DNA from: Arcobacteraceae bacterium
GTDB lineage: Bacteria; Campylobacterota; Campylobacteria; Campylobacterales; Arcobacteraceae
DNA: 64,000 bases
Assembly (NCBI GenBank): GCA_021107755.1
Contig: JAIOSF010000023.1
Coordinates: 62,001-126,000, forward strand
Direction: 5' to 3'
Shown: positions 41,662 to 49,981 of the stretch, piece by piece
Layout: each line of letters starts with the position of its first letter
How positions within the stretch are numbered: position 1 is the first letter of the stretch
Notes under the pieces: generated by a model
Told to the model about the DNA's origin: nothing
The model's database searches: none
The model's input: only the letters and a program-made list of their open reading frames with translations
Translations under genes and position numbers: made by a program

Positions 41662-44268
41662 ATGGATTCAAAGTCTAATAAGTTTCAAGAACATTTTAAA
41701 TATATGCAAAATGTTACAGAGTTTAAGACAGAACTCAATGACATCAGTAAAACATGGGATCAACTAATACTTCTTAGTCAATTAGGTGATACTGGTATTG
41801 ATATGAGTCAAACAAAAACTAACTTTAATGCCTTAACAGAGGAACTTATTTCACATCTAGCTGATGCGACACTCAACAAAGTGATAAATGCTATGAAATC
41901 AAAAGCACAAGTTGCTGTAGATATAGTTATAAGAAATCTTTTTGAAAGAACAGCAGATATTGGTTTTTTAGCTACTGATGATGATATAAGAAGTTTTTTA
42001 CTTAAACATCCAAAAACTATAGAACAAATAGAGGTATATAAAGATGATATAGATGATACAAATTTTAGAATAGCAAAAAAAACTTACAAAGAGGATTTAC
42101 TTTATATCAAAAATAGATTTGAAGAGTATGTAGCTAAATATAGTGTCTATTATGATATTGTATTATTTGATACAAATGGAAATATAGTAGCAAAACTTGA
42201 TGATACAAATACAATAACACAAACCAATGACTCTATAATTAATATTGTAAAAAGTACCGATGAAGACTATGTGGAAACTTTTAAATATCATGATTTTTTA
42301 CCAAAACATAAAAACTCATTAGTGTATACTTATAAAGTAACAAAAACTAATGATTGCGATGATATTATTGGTTATTTATCTTTATGCTTTAAATTTGAAA
42401 ATGAGATGGATGGTGTTTTTTCAAGATTAGTGGAAAAAGAGAATAAAGAAACAATTCTCTTATTAGATAAAGAGGGTGTATCTATAGCTTCAAGTGACCC
42501 TTACCATATCCCAATTGGAGCAAAACTTGAAATTGAACTTGAAAAACCTTTTACAATAACCTCTTTTGCGGGGAGAGATTATCTTATAAAAACTTGTCAA
42601 ACAAATGGATATGAAGGTTTCTTTGGTTTAGGATGGCTTGGTCATATTATGATACCACTGAATAGTGCATTTCAGGAAAATAATGAAACCATAGAGATAG
42701 AAGAAAAAATTTTACAATCTATTATGAGAAATGAAGATATTTTCAAACAAGAGATGATAGAGATTCCAATAAAAGCAACTACTATACAAGACGAACTTGA
42801 CCGTGCTGTATGGAATGGAAATGTAGCCCAAACTGATGAAAACTCTAGTTTAGGTGGAGCTGATTTTGCTAGGTCTATCTTGCGAGAGGTACGACAAACA
42901 GGTGAAAATACAAAAAAATCATTTAATACCTCAATAGAAAAACTTAATGAAACTATTATACTATCTCTTTTAGATGACGCTGTGTTTTTAGCATCACTTT
43001 CTATTGACATAATGGATAGAAACCTATATGAAAGAGCAAATGATTGTAGGTGGTGGGCATTAACAAGTACTTTTAAAGAAATTCTCTCAAAAGATGAACC
43101 GATCACAGATCAAGAAAAAAAAGATATTTCAAGTATTTTAAAATATATCAATGACCTTTATACAGTTTATACAAATCTTTTTATTTATGATAAAAATGGA
43201 ACTATAATAGCTGTTTCAAATGAAAACGAAACTAATCTTGTAGGGAAAGAGTTAAATAATGATTGGGTAAATAAAACATTACATCTCGATAACTCTTCTA
43301 AATATTCTGTATCATCTTTTGAAGAAACACCTTTATATGATGAAAAACATAGTTATATATATGGTGCTTCAATTGTGAGTACTAATAACTCACATAGTGT
43401 AGGTGGTATTGGGATAGTATTTGATAGTACACCTCAATTTCAAGATATGTTAAAAGACGCTCTTCCTAAAGTAGATGATAAAATATTTTCATTTTTCGTT
43501 GAAAAAACTTCAAAAAAAATAATCAGCTGTTCAAATGATAATTACACTATTGGAAATACTTTAAATATTGATGATAACTTTTTCAATCTCAAACATGGAG
43601 AATCAACATCTCAAATAATTGAATTTGAAAACAAATATTATATTGTAGGGAGTTCATGTTCAAATGGCTATAGAGAATATAAAAGCGAAAGTGATGATTA
43701 TATAAATGATATTATTGCACTTGTATTTATTGAAGCTGGAAAAATTATAGAAGAAAACTCAACAATACCACAAAAAGAACAAAATCAATACTATAATTAT
43801 CCTATATTACAAAATGAACCCGTACAAGAGGTAGCAACATTTTATATTGGTGAAAAATGGGTTGGGATTTCTCAGTGTCAAGTGATAGAAGCTGTAGGAC
43901 TAGAGCATTTAGAAACACCTATTAGTATAGGGGTTGAAAATCATTTCAAAGGGACAATATCACATAAAGAATATTTTGTAAGTGTACTAGATATAAGTTC
44001 ATTTATTAAAAATAATAAAGAAACTAAAAAAAATGATATCATACTAGTGAACTATGAAGGCTCTGATGGAAAACACACTATTGGAATTGTTGTAGATAGA
44101 CTTGGGGAGATTATGAGAGTACCTACACAACATATAAAACCTTTTGAAAATCATCTCATCAGTGGGGGAATGATAGGGGAAAGTATAGTACAACCACCTA
44201 AAAATGTTCATGCTAAAACACTTCTCACACTCTTGAATATTTCAAAACTTCAAGAGATAGTAAAATAA
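41662..44268 (+). CDS. Soluble protein with two Cache-like repeats and a C-terminal CheW domain
   Basis: The 868-residue protein has no signal peptide or membrane helix I can find. Two related sensory regions follow each other: about 80-350 (RNLFERTADIGFLATDDDIRSFL, VLFDTNGNIVAKLDD, LLLDKEGVSIASSDPYHIPIGAKL) and about 430-680 (RNLYERANDCRWWALTSTF, LFIYDKNGTIIAVSNE). Both carry the strand-and-KNG pattern of Cache domains, normally extracellular. Residues about 725-868 are a CheW domain (ATFYIGEKWVGISQCQVIEAV, IVVDRLGEIMRVPTQHIKP). It probably couples an intracellular ligand to the chemotaxis array (inference). Confidence 0.8.
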   Translation: MDSKSNKFQEHFKYMQNVTEFKTELNDISKTWDQLILLSQLGDTGIDMSQTKTNFNALTEELISHLADATLNKVINAMKSKAQVAVDIVIRNLFERTADIGFLATDDDIRSFLLKHPKTIEQIEVYKDDIDDTNFRIAKKTYKEDLLYIKNRFEEYVAKYSVYYDIVLFDTNGNIVAKLDDTNTITQTNDSIINIVKSTDEDYVETFKYHDFLPKHKNSLVYTYKVTKTNDCDDIIGYLSLCFKFENEMDGVFSRLVEKENKETILLLDKEGVSIASSDPYHIPIGAKLEIELEKPFTITSFAGRDYLIKTCQTNGYEGFFGLGWLGHIMIPLNSAFQENNETIEIEEKILQSIMRNEDIFKQEMIEIPIKATTIQDELDRAVWNGNVAQTDENSSLGGADFARSILREVRQTGENTKKSFNTSIEKLNETIILSLLDDAVFLASLSIDIMDRNLYERANDCRWWALTSTFKEILSKDEPITDQEKKDISSILKYINDLYTVYTNLFIYDKNGTIIAVSNENETNLVGKELNNDWVNKTLHLDNSSKYSVSSFEETPLYDEKHSYIYGASIVSTNNSHSVGGIGIVFDSTPQFQDMLKDALPKVDDKIFSFFVEKTSKKIISCSNDNYTIGNTLNIDDNFFNLKHGESTSQIIEFENKYYIVGSSCSNGYREYKSESDDYINDIIALVFIEAGKIIEENSTIPQKEQNQYYNYPILQNEPVQEVATFYIGEKWVGISQCQVIEAVGLEHLETPISIGVENHFKGTISHKEYFVSVLDISSFIKNNKETKKNDIILVNYEGSDGKHTIGIVVDRLGEIMRVPTQHIKPFENHLISGGMIGESIVQPPKNVHAKTLLTLLNISKLQEIVK

Positions 44269-44384
44269 TAAACTATCTCTCTTAAAAATAACTTGTAATA
44301 AAATTAAAAAATATTTTTTAACAAAATAGTTAAAAACAATTATGGTATATAATATGTATAATCATCATCAAAGGATTTATACAA

Positions 44385-45641
44385 ATGTCACATCAACATG
44401 ATACAACAAACCATTCATATATGAGTATTCGTAAAAATGCAAATTTTTTAGATTGGCGAACACAGCCTAAAAACTTTAAAACCTATCCACATTTTTCACA
44501 AAGATTTAAAATAGATGATTATGATGAACTAAAAGATTTAAACCTTATTGGTGGTATCACTTTTGAAAAAGAGTACCCAGAAGGGACATATTACCTTAGA
44601 ACTAACCCAAGTGCTGGTGCACTATATCCTTGTGAAATATATATACAACTTCGTGGTGTTAAGGGACTTGTTAGTGGCATATATCACTATGAGCCACATA
44701 GTAGAACATTGTGTTTACTACAAGAGATTGATAGTGATGGAGTTGAGTATTATTTTAAAGATAACTCAAAACAAAAAGGGATTACATTTTTAATCTCATC
44801 TATCTATTTTAGAAGTTCATGGAAGTATAGAGATAGAAGTATACGCTACATTCTCCTTGATTCTGGTCATGCACTAGGAACTATCTATGCAGCTCTTTGT
44901 GTTATGGATAAAGAGTCTAAAATAATGTTTGATTTTGATAAACTTGCTTTAAATGAGATATGCGGATTTAGAGATGATGAGATGTTTACTTGTGCAATAT
45001 CATCTACAACTTCTACAGAAAAAGAGACAAAAACTTTGCGACAACAACTTCCCTATGTAAGTGGTTGTGATTTTTTAGAGACAAATAAGTTCATAGAAGA
45101 TACTTATAAAAAAACCTGTAGTTATGAGTGTAAAGATATTGAAAATCCTTTATTTTTTGATAATATACCCAAAGAACAACTTAAAAGTATTATTGTAAAT
45201 CGTCGTTCAATTCGAGCTTTTAGAGAAATACCTATAGAAGAAAATGATTTTTCTTTTATCACCCAAAATATTTTTACTTTTGCAACAACACACAATATTG
45301 ATATATTTTATACAGTTCATAGAATAAATGGCATGACTCAAGGATTATATAAAAATGGAACTCTTCAAAGTGTTGGCGACTTTAGTGCTAAATCAAGATA
45401 TTTAAGTTTAGAACAAAATATAGGTGGACAAAGTGCAGTAACATTCTACTTCACTTCAAATGAAAATGAGGCTTATCAAAAAGTAAATATTTTAAGTGGA
45501 TTTATCGCTCAAATCATATATCTAAAATCAGAACTCAAACAGGTAGGTTGTAGTGGTATTGGAGCTTATTATGATCAAGAGACCAAAAAGTTTTTAAAGA
45601 CAGAAAATAACATTCTTTATCTACTTGCTATTGGCAAGTAA
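44385..45641 (+). CDS. SagB/ThcOx-type nitroreductase-fold dehydrogenase
   Basis: The 418-residue protein has two nitroreductase-like halves. The first has LRTNPSAGALYPCEIYIQLRGVKGLVSGIYHYEPHSRTL and FRSSWKYRDRSIRYILLDSGHALGTIYAA, typical SagB/ThcOx motifs; the second repeats the fold (IIVNRRSIRAFREIPIEENDF, GCSGIGAYYDQETKKFL). Members use FMN to oxidise azoline rings to azoles in peptide natural products. No precursor peptide, cyclodehydratase or export gene is near, so another oxidation is more likely. The ATG follows AAAGGA. The end overlaps the PsiE-like gene by 21 bases. Confidence 0.88.
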   Translation: MSHQHDTTNHSYMSIRKNANFLDWRTQPKNFKTYPHFSQRFKIDDYDELKDLNLIGGITFEKEYPEGTYYLRTNPSAGALYPCEIYIQLRGVKGLVSGIYHYEPHSRTLCLLQEIDSDGVEYYFKDNSKQKGITFLISSIYFRSSWKYRDRSIRYILLDSGHALGTIYAALCVMDKESKIMFDFDKLALNEICGFRDDEMFTCAISSTTSTEKETKTLRQQLPYVSGCDFLETNKFIEDTYKKTCSYECKDIENPLFFDNIPKEQLKSIIVNRRSIRAFREIPIEENDFSFITQNIFTFATTHNIDIFYTVHRINGMTQGLYKNGTLQSVGDFSAKSRYLSLEQNIGGQSAVTFYFTSNENEAYQKVNILSGFIAQIIYLKSELKQVGCSGIGAYYDQETKKFLKTENNILYLLAIGK

Positions 45642-46139
45642 CTCTTCCTCTTTTTTTGCTTTATTTTTTATATTATGAATATAGACTATTAGGACAAAAA
45701 ATACCGCTGATGTTAGCCCTAAAGTTAGAGTCATCATAGCTTCTTCTGGTGCGGCATCTAAAAGAATTAGCTTTCGTATAACAACAACAAATCCAATCTC
45801 TAGAAAAGTCAAGGCATAATCATATCCATTTTTAATAAATAATGTTTTCACAATAGCTATAACAATTAAGGTAAATAAGCCATCTGTTAAAATCATTTTT
45901 ATTGATTGAAAATCCAATGCACCTTGAGTAATTGTCAGTGATATCATCTTATGTGATAAACTCATAATACAGATGAAAAGGTATAACATCATTGTTATGA
46001 TAAAAACATATTTTAATATATTAATAAGTTGTAATAAGATTTTATCAATTTTATTTTCTAAAATTTTATCTAAATTGCTTAGTTTTTTAAATGTTCTATC
46101 GATGAGATTACTTGTATTTGTTTTTTCTGTTTTTTTCAT
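45621..46139 (-). CDS. PsiE-like membrane protein
   Basis: The 172-residue protein has a charged N-terminus and about four hydrophobic helices (KYVFIITMMLYLFICIMSL, ILTDGLFTLIVIAIVKTLFI, YALTFLEIGFVVVIRKLILLD, TLTLGLTSAVFFVLIVYI). The FLEIGFVVVIRKLILLD stretch matches PsiE phosphate-starvation-inducible proteins, whose function is unknown. It converges on the SagB-type gene, sharing 21 bases at the stops. Confidence 0.75.
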   Translation of the reverse strand: MKKTEKTNTSNLIDRTFKKLSNLDKILENKIDKILLQLINILKYVFIITMMLYLFICIMSLSHKMISLTITQGALDFQSIKMILTDGLFTLIVIAIVKTLFIKNGYDYALTFLEIGFVVVIRKLILLDAAPEEAMMTLTLGLTSAVFFVLIVYIHNIKNKAKKEEELLANSK

Positions 46140-46263
46140 TGAAAAGTCTTTTATTCAAATTTTTTGCAATATTATCATATGACAACTTAATGTAGATATT
46201 GAAAATTTCTTTTATAGAAAATTTTAGATAGAATTCTTTTTATACTAAAAACAAAGACTCTAT

Positions 46264-46704
46264 ATGAAAGATAAAATAAAAAAGCAGATAACACCAAAAA
46301 TCGCTTTTAAAAAAGCACTTAATAACTTCTTATCAATGACACCTATGCTTTTAGGTGTTATAGGATTTGTTGCAGTTCTACAAACTTATGTAACTCCAGA
46401 TATGCTCTCCCATCTTTTTGGATATGGGACTACAACAGATATTTTTACAGGAACATTTATAGGTGCCATCTCATCTGGAAATCCAGCTGTCAGTTATATC
46501 ATAAGTGACCAGCTACTCAATCAAGGAGTTACACTCTATGCTCTAGCTGCTTTTATACTTGCTTGGGTTACTTTAGGGATAGTACAGCTTCCTGCAGAAG
46601 CTAGCGTATTTGGATTGAAGTTTACTTTTTATAAAAATATTCTTACACTATTTGCAACTATGCTAGTGGCTTACTTTACAGTTCTTACATTGCAGGTACT
46701 ATAG
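46264..46704 (+). CDS. Permease half-protein (DUF318/COG0701-like), first half
   Basis: The 146-residue protein has about four membrane helices with the signatures of one half of COG0701-type permeases: LLGVIGFVAVLQTYVTPDMLSHLFGYGTTTDIFTGTFIGAISSGNPAVSY, including the SxGNPxxSY motif. Full permeases of this family carry two such halves in one chain; here the halves are separate genes, and the second begins directly after this stop codon. Organoarsenical and other solutes are substrates of characterised relatives; none can be assigned here. Confidence 0.78.
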   Translation: MKDKIKKQITPKIAFKKALNNFLSMTPMLLGVIGFVAVLQTYVTPDMLSHLFGYGTTTDIFTGTFIGAISSGNPAVSYIISDQLLNQGVTLYALAAFILAWVTLGIVQLPAEASVFGLKFTFYKNILTLFATMLVAYFTVLTLQVL

Positions 46705-47199
46705 ATGAAAAAGATAGAATATAAAGGGTTAAAATTTTTATATGTAGTAATTTTTACATATATAGTATTACTATTATTTGATATGAATAATGCCATACAT
46801 GCAGTAAAAATATTTTTCTCAATTCTTTACACACTTTTACCTATATTTATATTTATAATTTTACTAACAGCTTTAATTAACTATTTTTTAAAACCCAAAG
46901 ATATTATTAAACATTTTGGAGAAGATAGTGGGAAAAGAGGAATTATCTATGCTTTATTAGCTGGAATAATAAGTCATGGACCAATGTATGCTTGGTATGG
47001 ATTAATTTCAGAGCTAAGAGAAGAGGGAGCAAAAGATGAACTTCTTATAATATTTTTTTATGCTCGTGCTATAAAAATACCTATGCTTCCATTTATGATA
47101 GGGATATTTGGTATACCTTTTACAATAATCATAACTATATATATTCTTTTATTTGCTATAATACAGGGAAAGTTATTTTCAAAACTTTATAAACTATAA
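46705..47199 (+). CDS. Permease half-protein (DUF318/COG0701-like), second half
   Basis: The 164-residue protein has about five membrane helices and the matching half-motif KHFGEDSGKRGIIYALLAGIISHGPMYAWYGLISELREEGAKDELLIIFFYARAIKIPMLP, which in one-chain permeases follows the first half. Its ATG is immediately after the stop of the first half, with no gap. The two probably assemble into one transporter. The DUF4405 gene follows after 12 bases. Confidence 0.78.
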   Translation: MKKIEYKGLKFLYVVIFTYIVLLLFDMNNAIHAVKIFFSILYTLLPIFIFIILLTALINYFLKPKDIIKHFGEDSGKRGIIYALLAGIISHGPMYAWYGLISELREEGAKDELLIIFFYARAIKIPMLPFMIGIFGIPFTIIITIYILLFAIIQGKLFSKLYKL

Positions 47200-47211
47200 A
47201 AAGGATTTTTC

Positions 47212-48027
47212 ATGAATCTCAAAAAAATAACCTCTCTTACAATGTTACTATCAATGATAGTTATGACCTACACAGGTATTATGCTTTTTATAACTCCTCC
47301 TGGTAGAATTGCGAACTGGGCGAATTGGGAACTTTTAGGTTTATCCAAAGAACAATATGCTGATTTACATTCAACATTTATGGTTCTTTTTGTAGTAGCA
47401 ACTTTATTACATATTTACTATAACTGGAAGCCGATGACAAGTTATATGAAAAACACCGCAAAACAGATGATTGTGTTTACAAAAGATATGGTAATAGCAT
47501 CGGTTATAACTATTGTTTTTTTAATTGGTGCAATATATCAAATTACCCCATTTTCAACATTTTTAGATTTTGGTACTGATATAAAAGAAAGTTGGGAAAA
47601 ACAATATGGAACAGCTCCTTATTCTCATGCTGAACTTTCATCATTAAAAAGTTTTTGTAAAAAAGTTGGTTTTGATTTAACAAAAAGTGAAGAGATACTC
47701 AAAAAGAATAATATACAATATGAACTAGAAAAAAGTCTCTCTCAAATAGCAAAAAAGAATCAAGTAAGTCCACAATTTATCTATAACCTTTTAAAAACTA
47801 ATTTCCAAAAAGATGGTGAAACTATTATTGAACTTACAGGATTAGGAAAAAAACAGATTAAAGATGTTGCACAAAATTTAAAAATCACACCAAAAGAGTT
47901 TTTATTAAAACTAAAAGCATTAGGTATTGAAGCCAAAGAGGATGATAAATTTAAAGAAATAGCAGAAAGCTACGATATGAGCCCTATGGATATCATGACA
48001 AAGCTAGGATATAAAAAACCAAACTAA
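47212..48027 (+). CDS. DUF4405 membrane protein with a long soluble C-terminal tail
   Basis: The 271-residue protein has three membrane helices in the first 125 residues (LTMLLSMIVMTYTGIMLFI, LHSTFMVLFVVATLLHIYYNW, MVIASVITIVFLIGAIYQI). The two His in the second helix suit b-heme ligation, as in cytochrome b561-like DUF4405 proteins. Residues 130-271 are soluble and carry helical repeats with HTH-like segments (SPQFIYNLLKTN, TPKEFLLKLKALGIE, SPMDIMTKLGYKKPN). The AAAAAGGA ribosome site and the 12-base gap place it in the permease operon. The tail may bind a partner (inference). Confidence 0.8.
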   Translation: MNLKKITSLTMLLSMIVMTYTGIMLFITPPGRIANWANWELLGLSKEQYADLHSTFMVLFVVATLLHIYYNWKPMTSYMKNTAKQMIVFTKDMVIASVITIVFLIGAIYQITPFSTFLDFGTDIKESWEKQYGTAPYSHAELSSLKSFCKKVGFDLTKSEEILKKNNIQYELEKSLSQIAKKNQVSPQFIYNLLKTNFQKDGETIIELTGLGKKQIKDVAQNLKITPKEFLLKLKALGIEAKEDDKFKEIAESYDMSPMDIMTKLGYKKPN

Positions 48028-48055
48028 ATAATTATAAAAATTATAACAATATATA

Positions 48056-48084
48056 TTGACAAAGACCTTTTTTTATTATACAAT
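48056..48084 (+). promoter_or_regulatory. Sigma-70 promoter with near-consensus boxes
   Basis: TTGACA (48056-48061) and TACAAT (48079-48084) are 17 bases apart. The start codon of the following gene is 33 bases after the -10 box, with AAGGAG before it. Confidence 0.75.
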
Positions 48085-48116
48085 TCTTTAATATAGTTTA
48101 ATTTAAGGAGTATTTA

Positions 48117-49208
48117 ATGAAAATTGAAAGTTCAAATGTCAGTATGTATAGCCAATCAACTTTTCAATACTATCATGAAACAACTACAAATACCCAATTA
48201 CAATATGGGCAAAGTGTAAATAATCAAGAGGATGAAAATGATTTACAATCTAAAGCGTTTTTTTTAGATTTTAGTTATTCAAATACAACTACTATAAGTT
48301 CAAATAGAGTAGTGTATGATTATGATGATAATATGAGTTTTGAGGATAAAATAAAAAAACTACTTATTGAGATTCTTTTAGGTCGTTTTTATGATAAAAA
48401 AAAATCTGTAGATATGTATCCAAAAAGCAAACCTTTAGATACTAATTATACACTCCTAAAACCCTCTATGGAACAAAACCCTTATATACAGCAAAATCAA
48501 CAAACACAACAAGGTAATGTGAATTCTCAACTCATTGGGATAGTATTTAATCATAAAGAGGAGTATTATCAAAAGCAAACAGTAGATTTTAATACCTCTT
48601 TAAAAGTTAATACACCTAATAAATCTTTTACTATTGATCTTTCAATCTCTTATTCACAAGAGCTATACGAAGCTCATAGTTCCAAACTAGTAGTTGGGGA
48701 AGAAGCTACAAAAGATCCATTGGTAATTAACTATGGTGAAGATATTAACCCATTTGAAAACATAAGTGAATTAAAATTTGAATTTGATTTAGATAAGGAT
48801 GGAAGTACTGATTTAATACCTATGTTAAAACAAGGTTCTGGATATTTAGCATTAGATAAAAATGACAATGGTTTAATAGATGATGGAGCTGAATTATTTG
48901 GTACAGATTCTGGAAATGGATTCAAAGATTTGTCAAAATATGATAAAGATCATAATAATTGGATAGATGAGAATGATGAAGTTTTTCATAAATTAAAAAT
49001 TTGGCAAAAAGATGATGCAGGTGGCAACAAGTTAGTCTCGCTAGTTGACCTCAATATTGGAGCTATCTATTTAGGAGATGTACAAAGTGGTTTTAAATAC
49101 CAAAATGGTATTAATAATACTGAAGCTATACAAAAAAGTAATGGTATTTTTCTAAAAGAGGATGGAAGTGGCGTTGGAGTTGTAAGCTCTATAGACATAG
49201 TAATCTAA
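48117..49208 (+). CDS. Calcium-binding EF-hand-like repeat protein of unknown function
   Basis: The 363-residue protein has no signal peptide. Its first 200 residues are Gln/Asn/Ser-rich and unrecognised. The last 150 hold a repeated calcium-loop pattern: DLDKDGSTDLI, LDKNDNGLIDDGAELFG and YDKDHNNWIDENDEVFHKLKIW, as in the C-terminal modules of many secreted RTX/calcium-binding proteins. It ends with strand-rich GVGVVSSIDIVI. Without a signal peptide, export could follow a C-terminal type I signal, but no type I secretion genes are nearby. Confidence 0.75.
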   Translation: MKIESSNVSMYSQSTFQYYHETTTNTQLQYGQSVNNQEDENDLQSKAFFLDFSYSNTTTISSNRVVYDYDDNMSFEDKIKKLLIEILLGRFYDKKKSVDMYPKSKPLDTNYTLLKPSMEQNPYIQQNQQTQQGNVNSQLIGIVFNHKEEYYQKQTVDFNTSLKVNTPNKSFTIDLSISYSQELYEAHSSKLVVGEEATKDPLVINYGEDINPFENISELKFEFDLDKDGSTDLIPMLKQGSGYLALDKNDNGLIDDGAELFGTDSGNGFKDLSKYDKDHNNWIDENDEVFHKLKIWQKDDAGGNKLVSLVDLNIGAIYLGDVQSGFKYQNGINNTEAIQKSNGIFLKEDGSGVGVVSSIDIVI

Positions 49209-49221
49209 AGTATTTTATTTA

Positions 49222-49235
49222 GGAACAATACTTGC
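49222..49235 (+). promoter_or_regulatory. Sigma-54 promoter upstream of 49270
   Basis: TTTAGGAACAATACTTGCAT has GG (49222-49223) and GC (49234-49235) 10 bases apart, in the same form as the other three. The gene ATG is 35 bases downstream with AAGGAA before it. Confidence 0.75.
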
Positions 49236-49269
49236 ATAACAGTTAAACAAATTACAACAAGGAATTACA

Positions 49270-49836
49270 ATGGCAACTGTTATTGAGTATATGAAAGAAA
49301 ATGAGTTAGATTGGCAACCATCTTTTAGTGGTGAATTAAATGATGGACTTTATGGTTATAGAGGTGCAATGATAGTTGAAGAGGGAAAACAACTAAGCCC
49401 TGATAGAAAACTACCTCCAAAAATCCAAGCTAGACAAGTTATTATGATAAACGAAGGTGAAGCAATCAAGTTTTTTGCTTGTGAATTAGAAAGTTTTAAT
49501 GACTTTAAACCTATGTTTGAAAAATATAAACAATTTTTTAGCAAAGATGGATTAAATCTTTTATATGTAACAGATTTAGAAGGAAATGGTACATTTGAAT
49601 ACGAAGGTGTTAAATTTACAGCTTTTATGCTTGATGAAAGTTCTGTTTGGAACGAACTTTTAGAATTAGCAGATTTAGAAAAATCAGATATGAAAGCTTT
49701 AAAGAAAAATGAAGAAAAAATTGAAAAACTCTATGAAGAGTTACTTGATGCTGATGTTGAAGAAGCTTCAAAATCATTTGATGATATGTGTCAACTAATA
49801 GGAAAAAGTTCAAAAGTACTTATGGGTGCTGTATAA
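49270..49836 (+). CDS. Hypothetical soluble protein under a sigma-54 promoter
   Basis: The 188-residue, acidic protein has no membrane segment or signal peptide. Its N-terminal half alternates strands and helices (LYGYRGAMIVEEGKQLSPDRKLPPK, ARQVIMINEGEAIKFFACELESF); the C-terminal half is helical and Glu/Lys-rich (DLEKSDMKALKKNEEKIEKLYEELL). I do not recognise a family. It is a single-gene unit bounded by a sigma-54 promoter and a very strong terminator, so it is probably expressed at a high, condition-specific level (inference). Confidence 0.65.
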   Translation: MATVIEYMKENELDWQPSFSGELNDGLYGYRGAMIVEEGKQLSPDRKLPPKIQARQVIMINEGEAIKFFACELESFNDFKPMFEKYKQFFSKDGLNLLYVTDLEGNGTFEYEGVKFTAFMLDESSVWNELLELADLEKSDMKALKKNEEKIEKLYEELLDADVEEASKSFDDMCQLIGKSSKVLMGAV

Positions 49837-49855
49837 TCTTCACAAACAAATATCT

Positions 49856-49889
49856 AAAAAAAGTAAACTTAATAAAGCTTACTTTTTTT
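49856..49889 (+). terminator. Strong rho-independent terminator
   Basis: A 15-base arm (49856-49870, AAAAAAAGTAAACTT) pairs with 49875-49889 (AAGCTTACTTTTTTT) with one mismatch and a 4-base loop, and ends in a run of seven T. It terminates the 49270 gene. Confidence 0.9.
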
Positions 49890-49981
49890 ATTAAATACAA
49901 TAAAAAGACTTTTTTAAGACTTTTAAGCAATAAATTTCCTATTTTCTGATAGTATTTAGTATTTAAAAATTTGGACACTAT

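Noticed and set aside
42672-43106. Minus-strand 144-codon frame inside the CheW protein gene
   Set aside because: The covering gene shows clear domain motifs across this stretch; the antisense frame is Ser/Phe/Ile-rich with no start signal.
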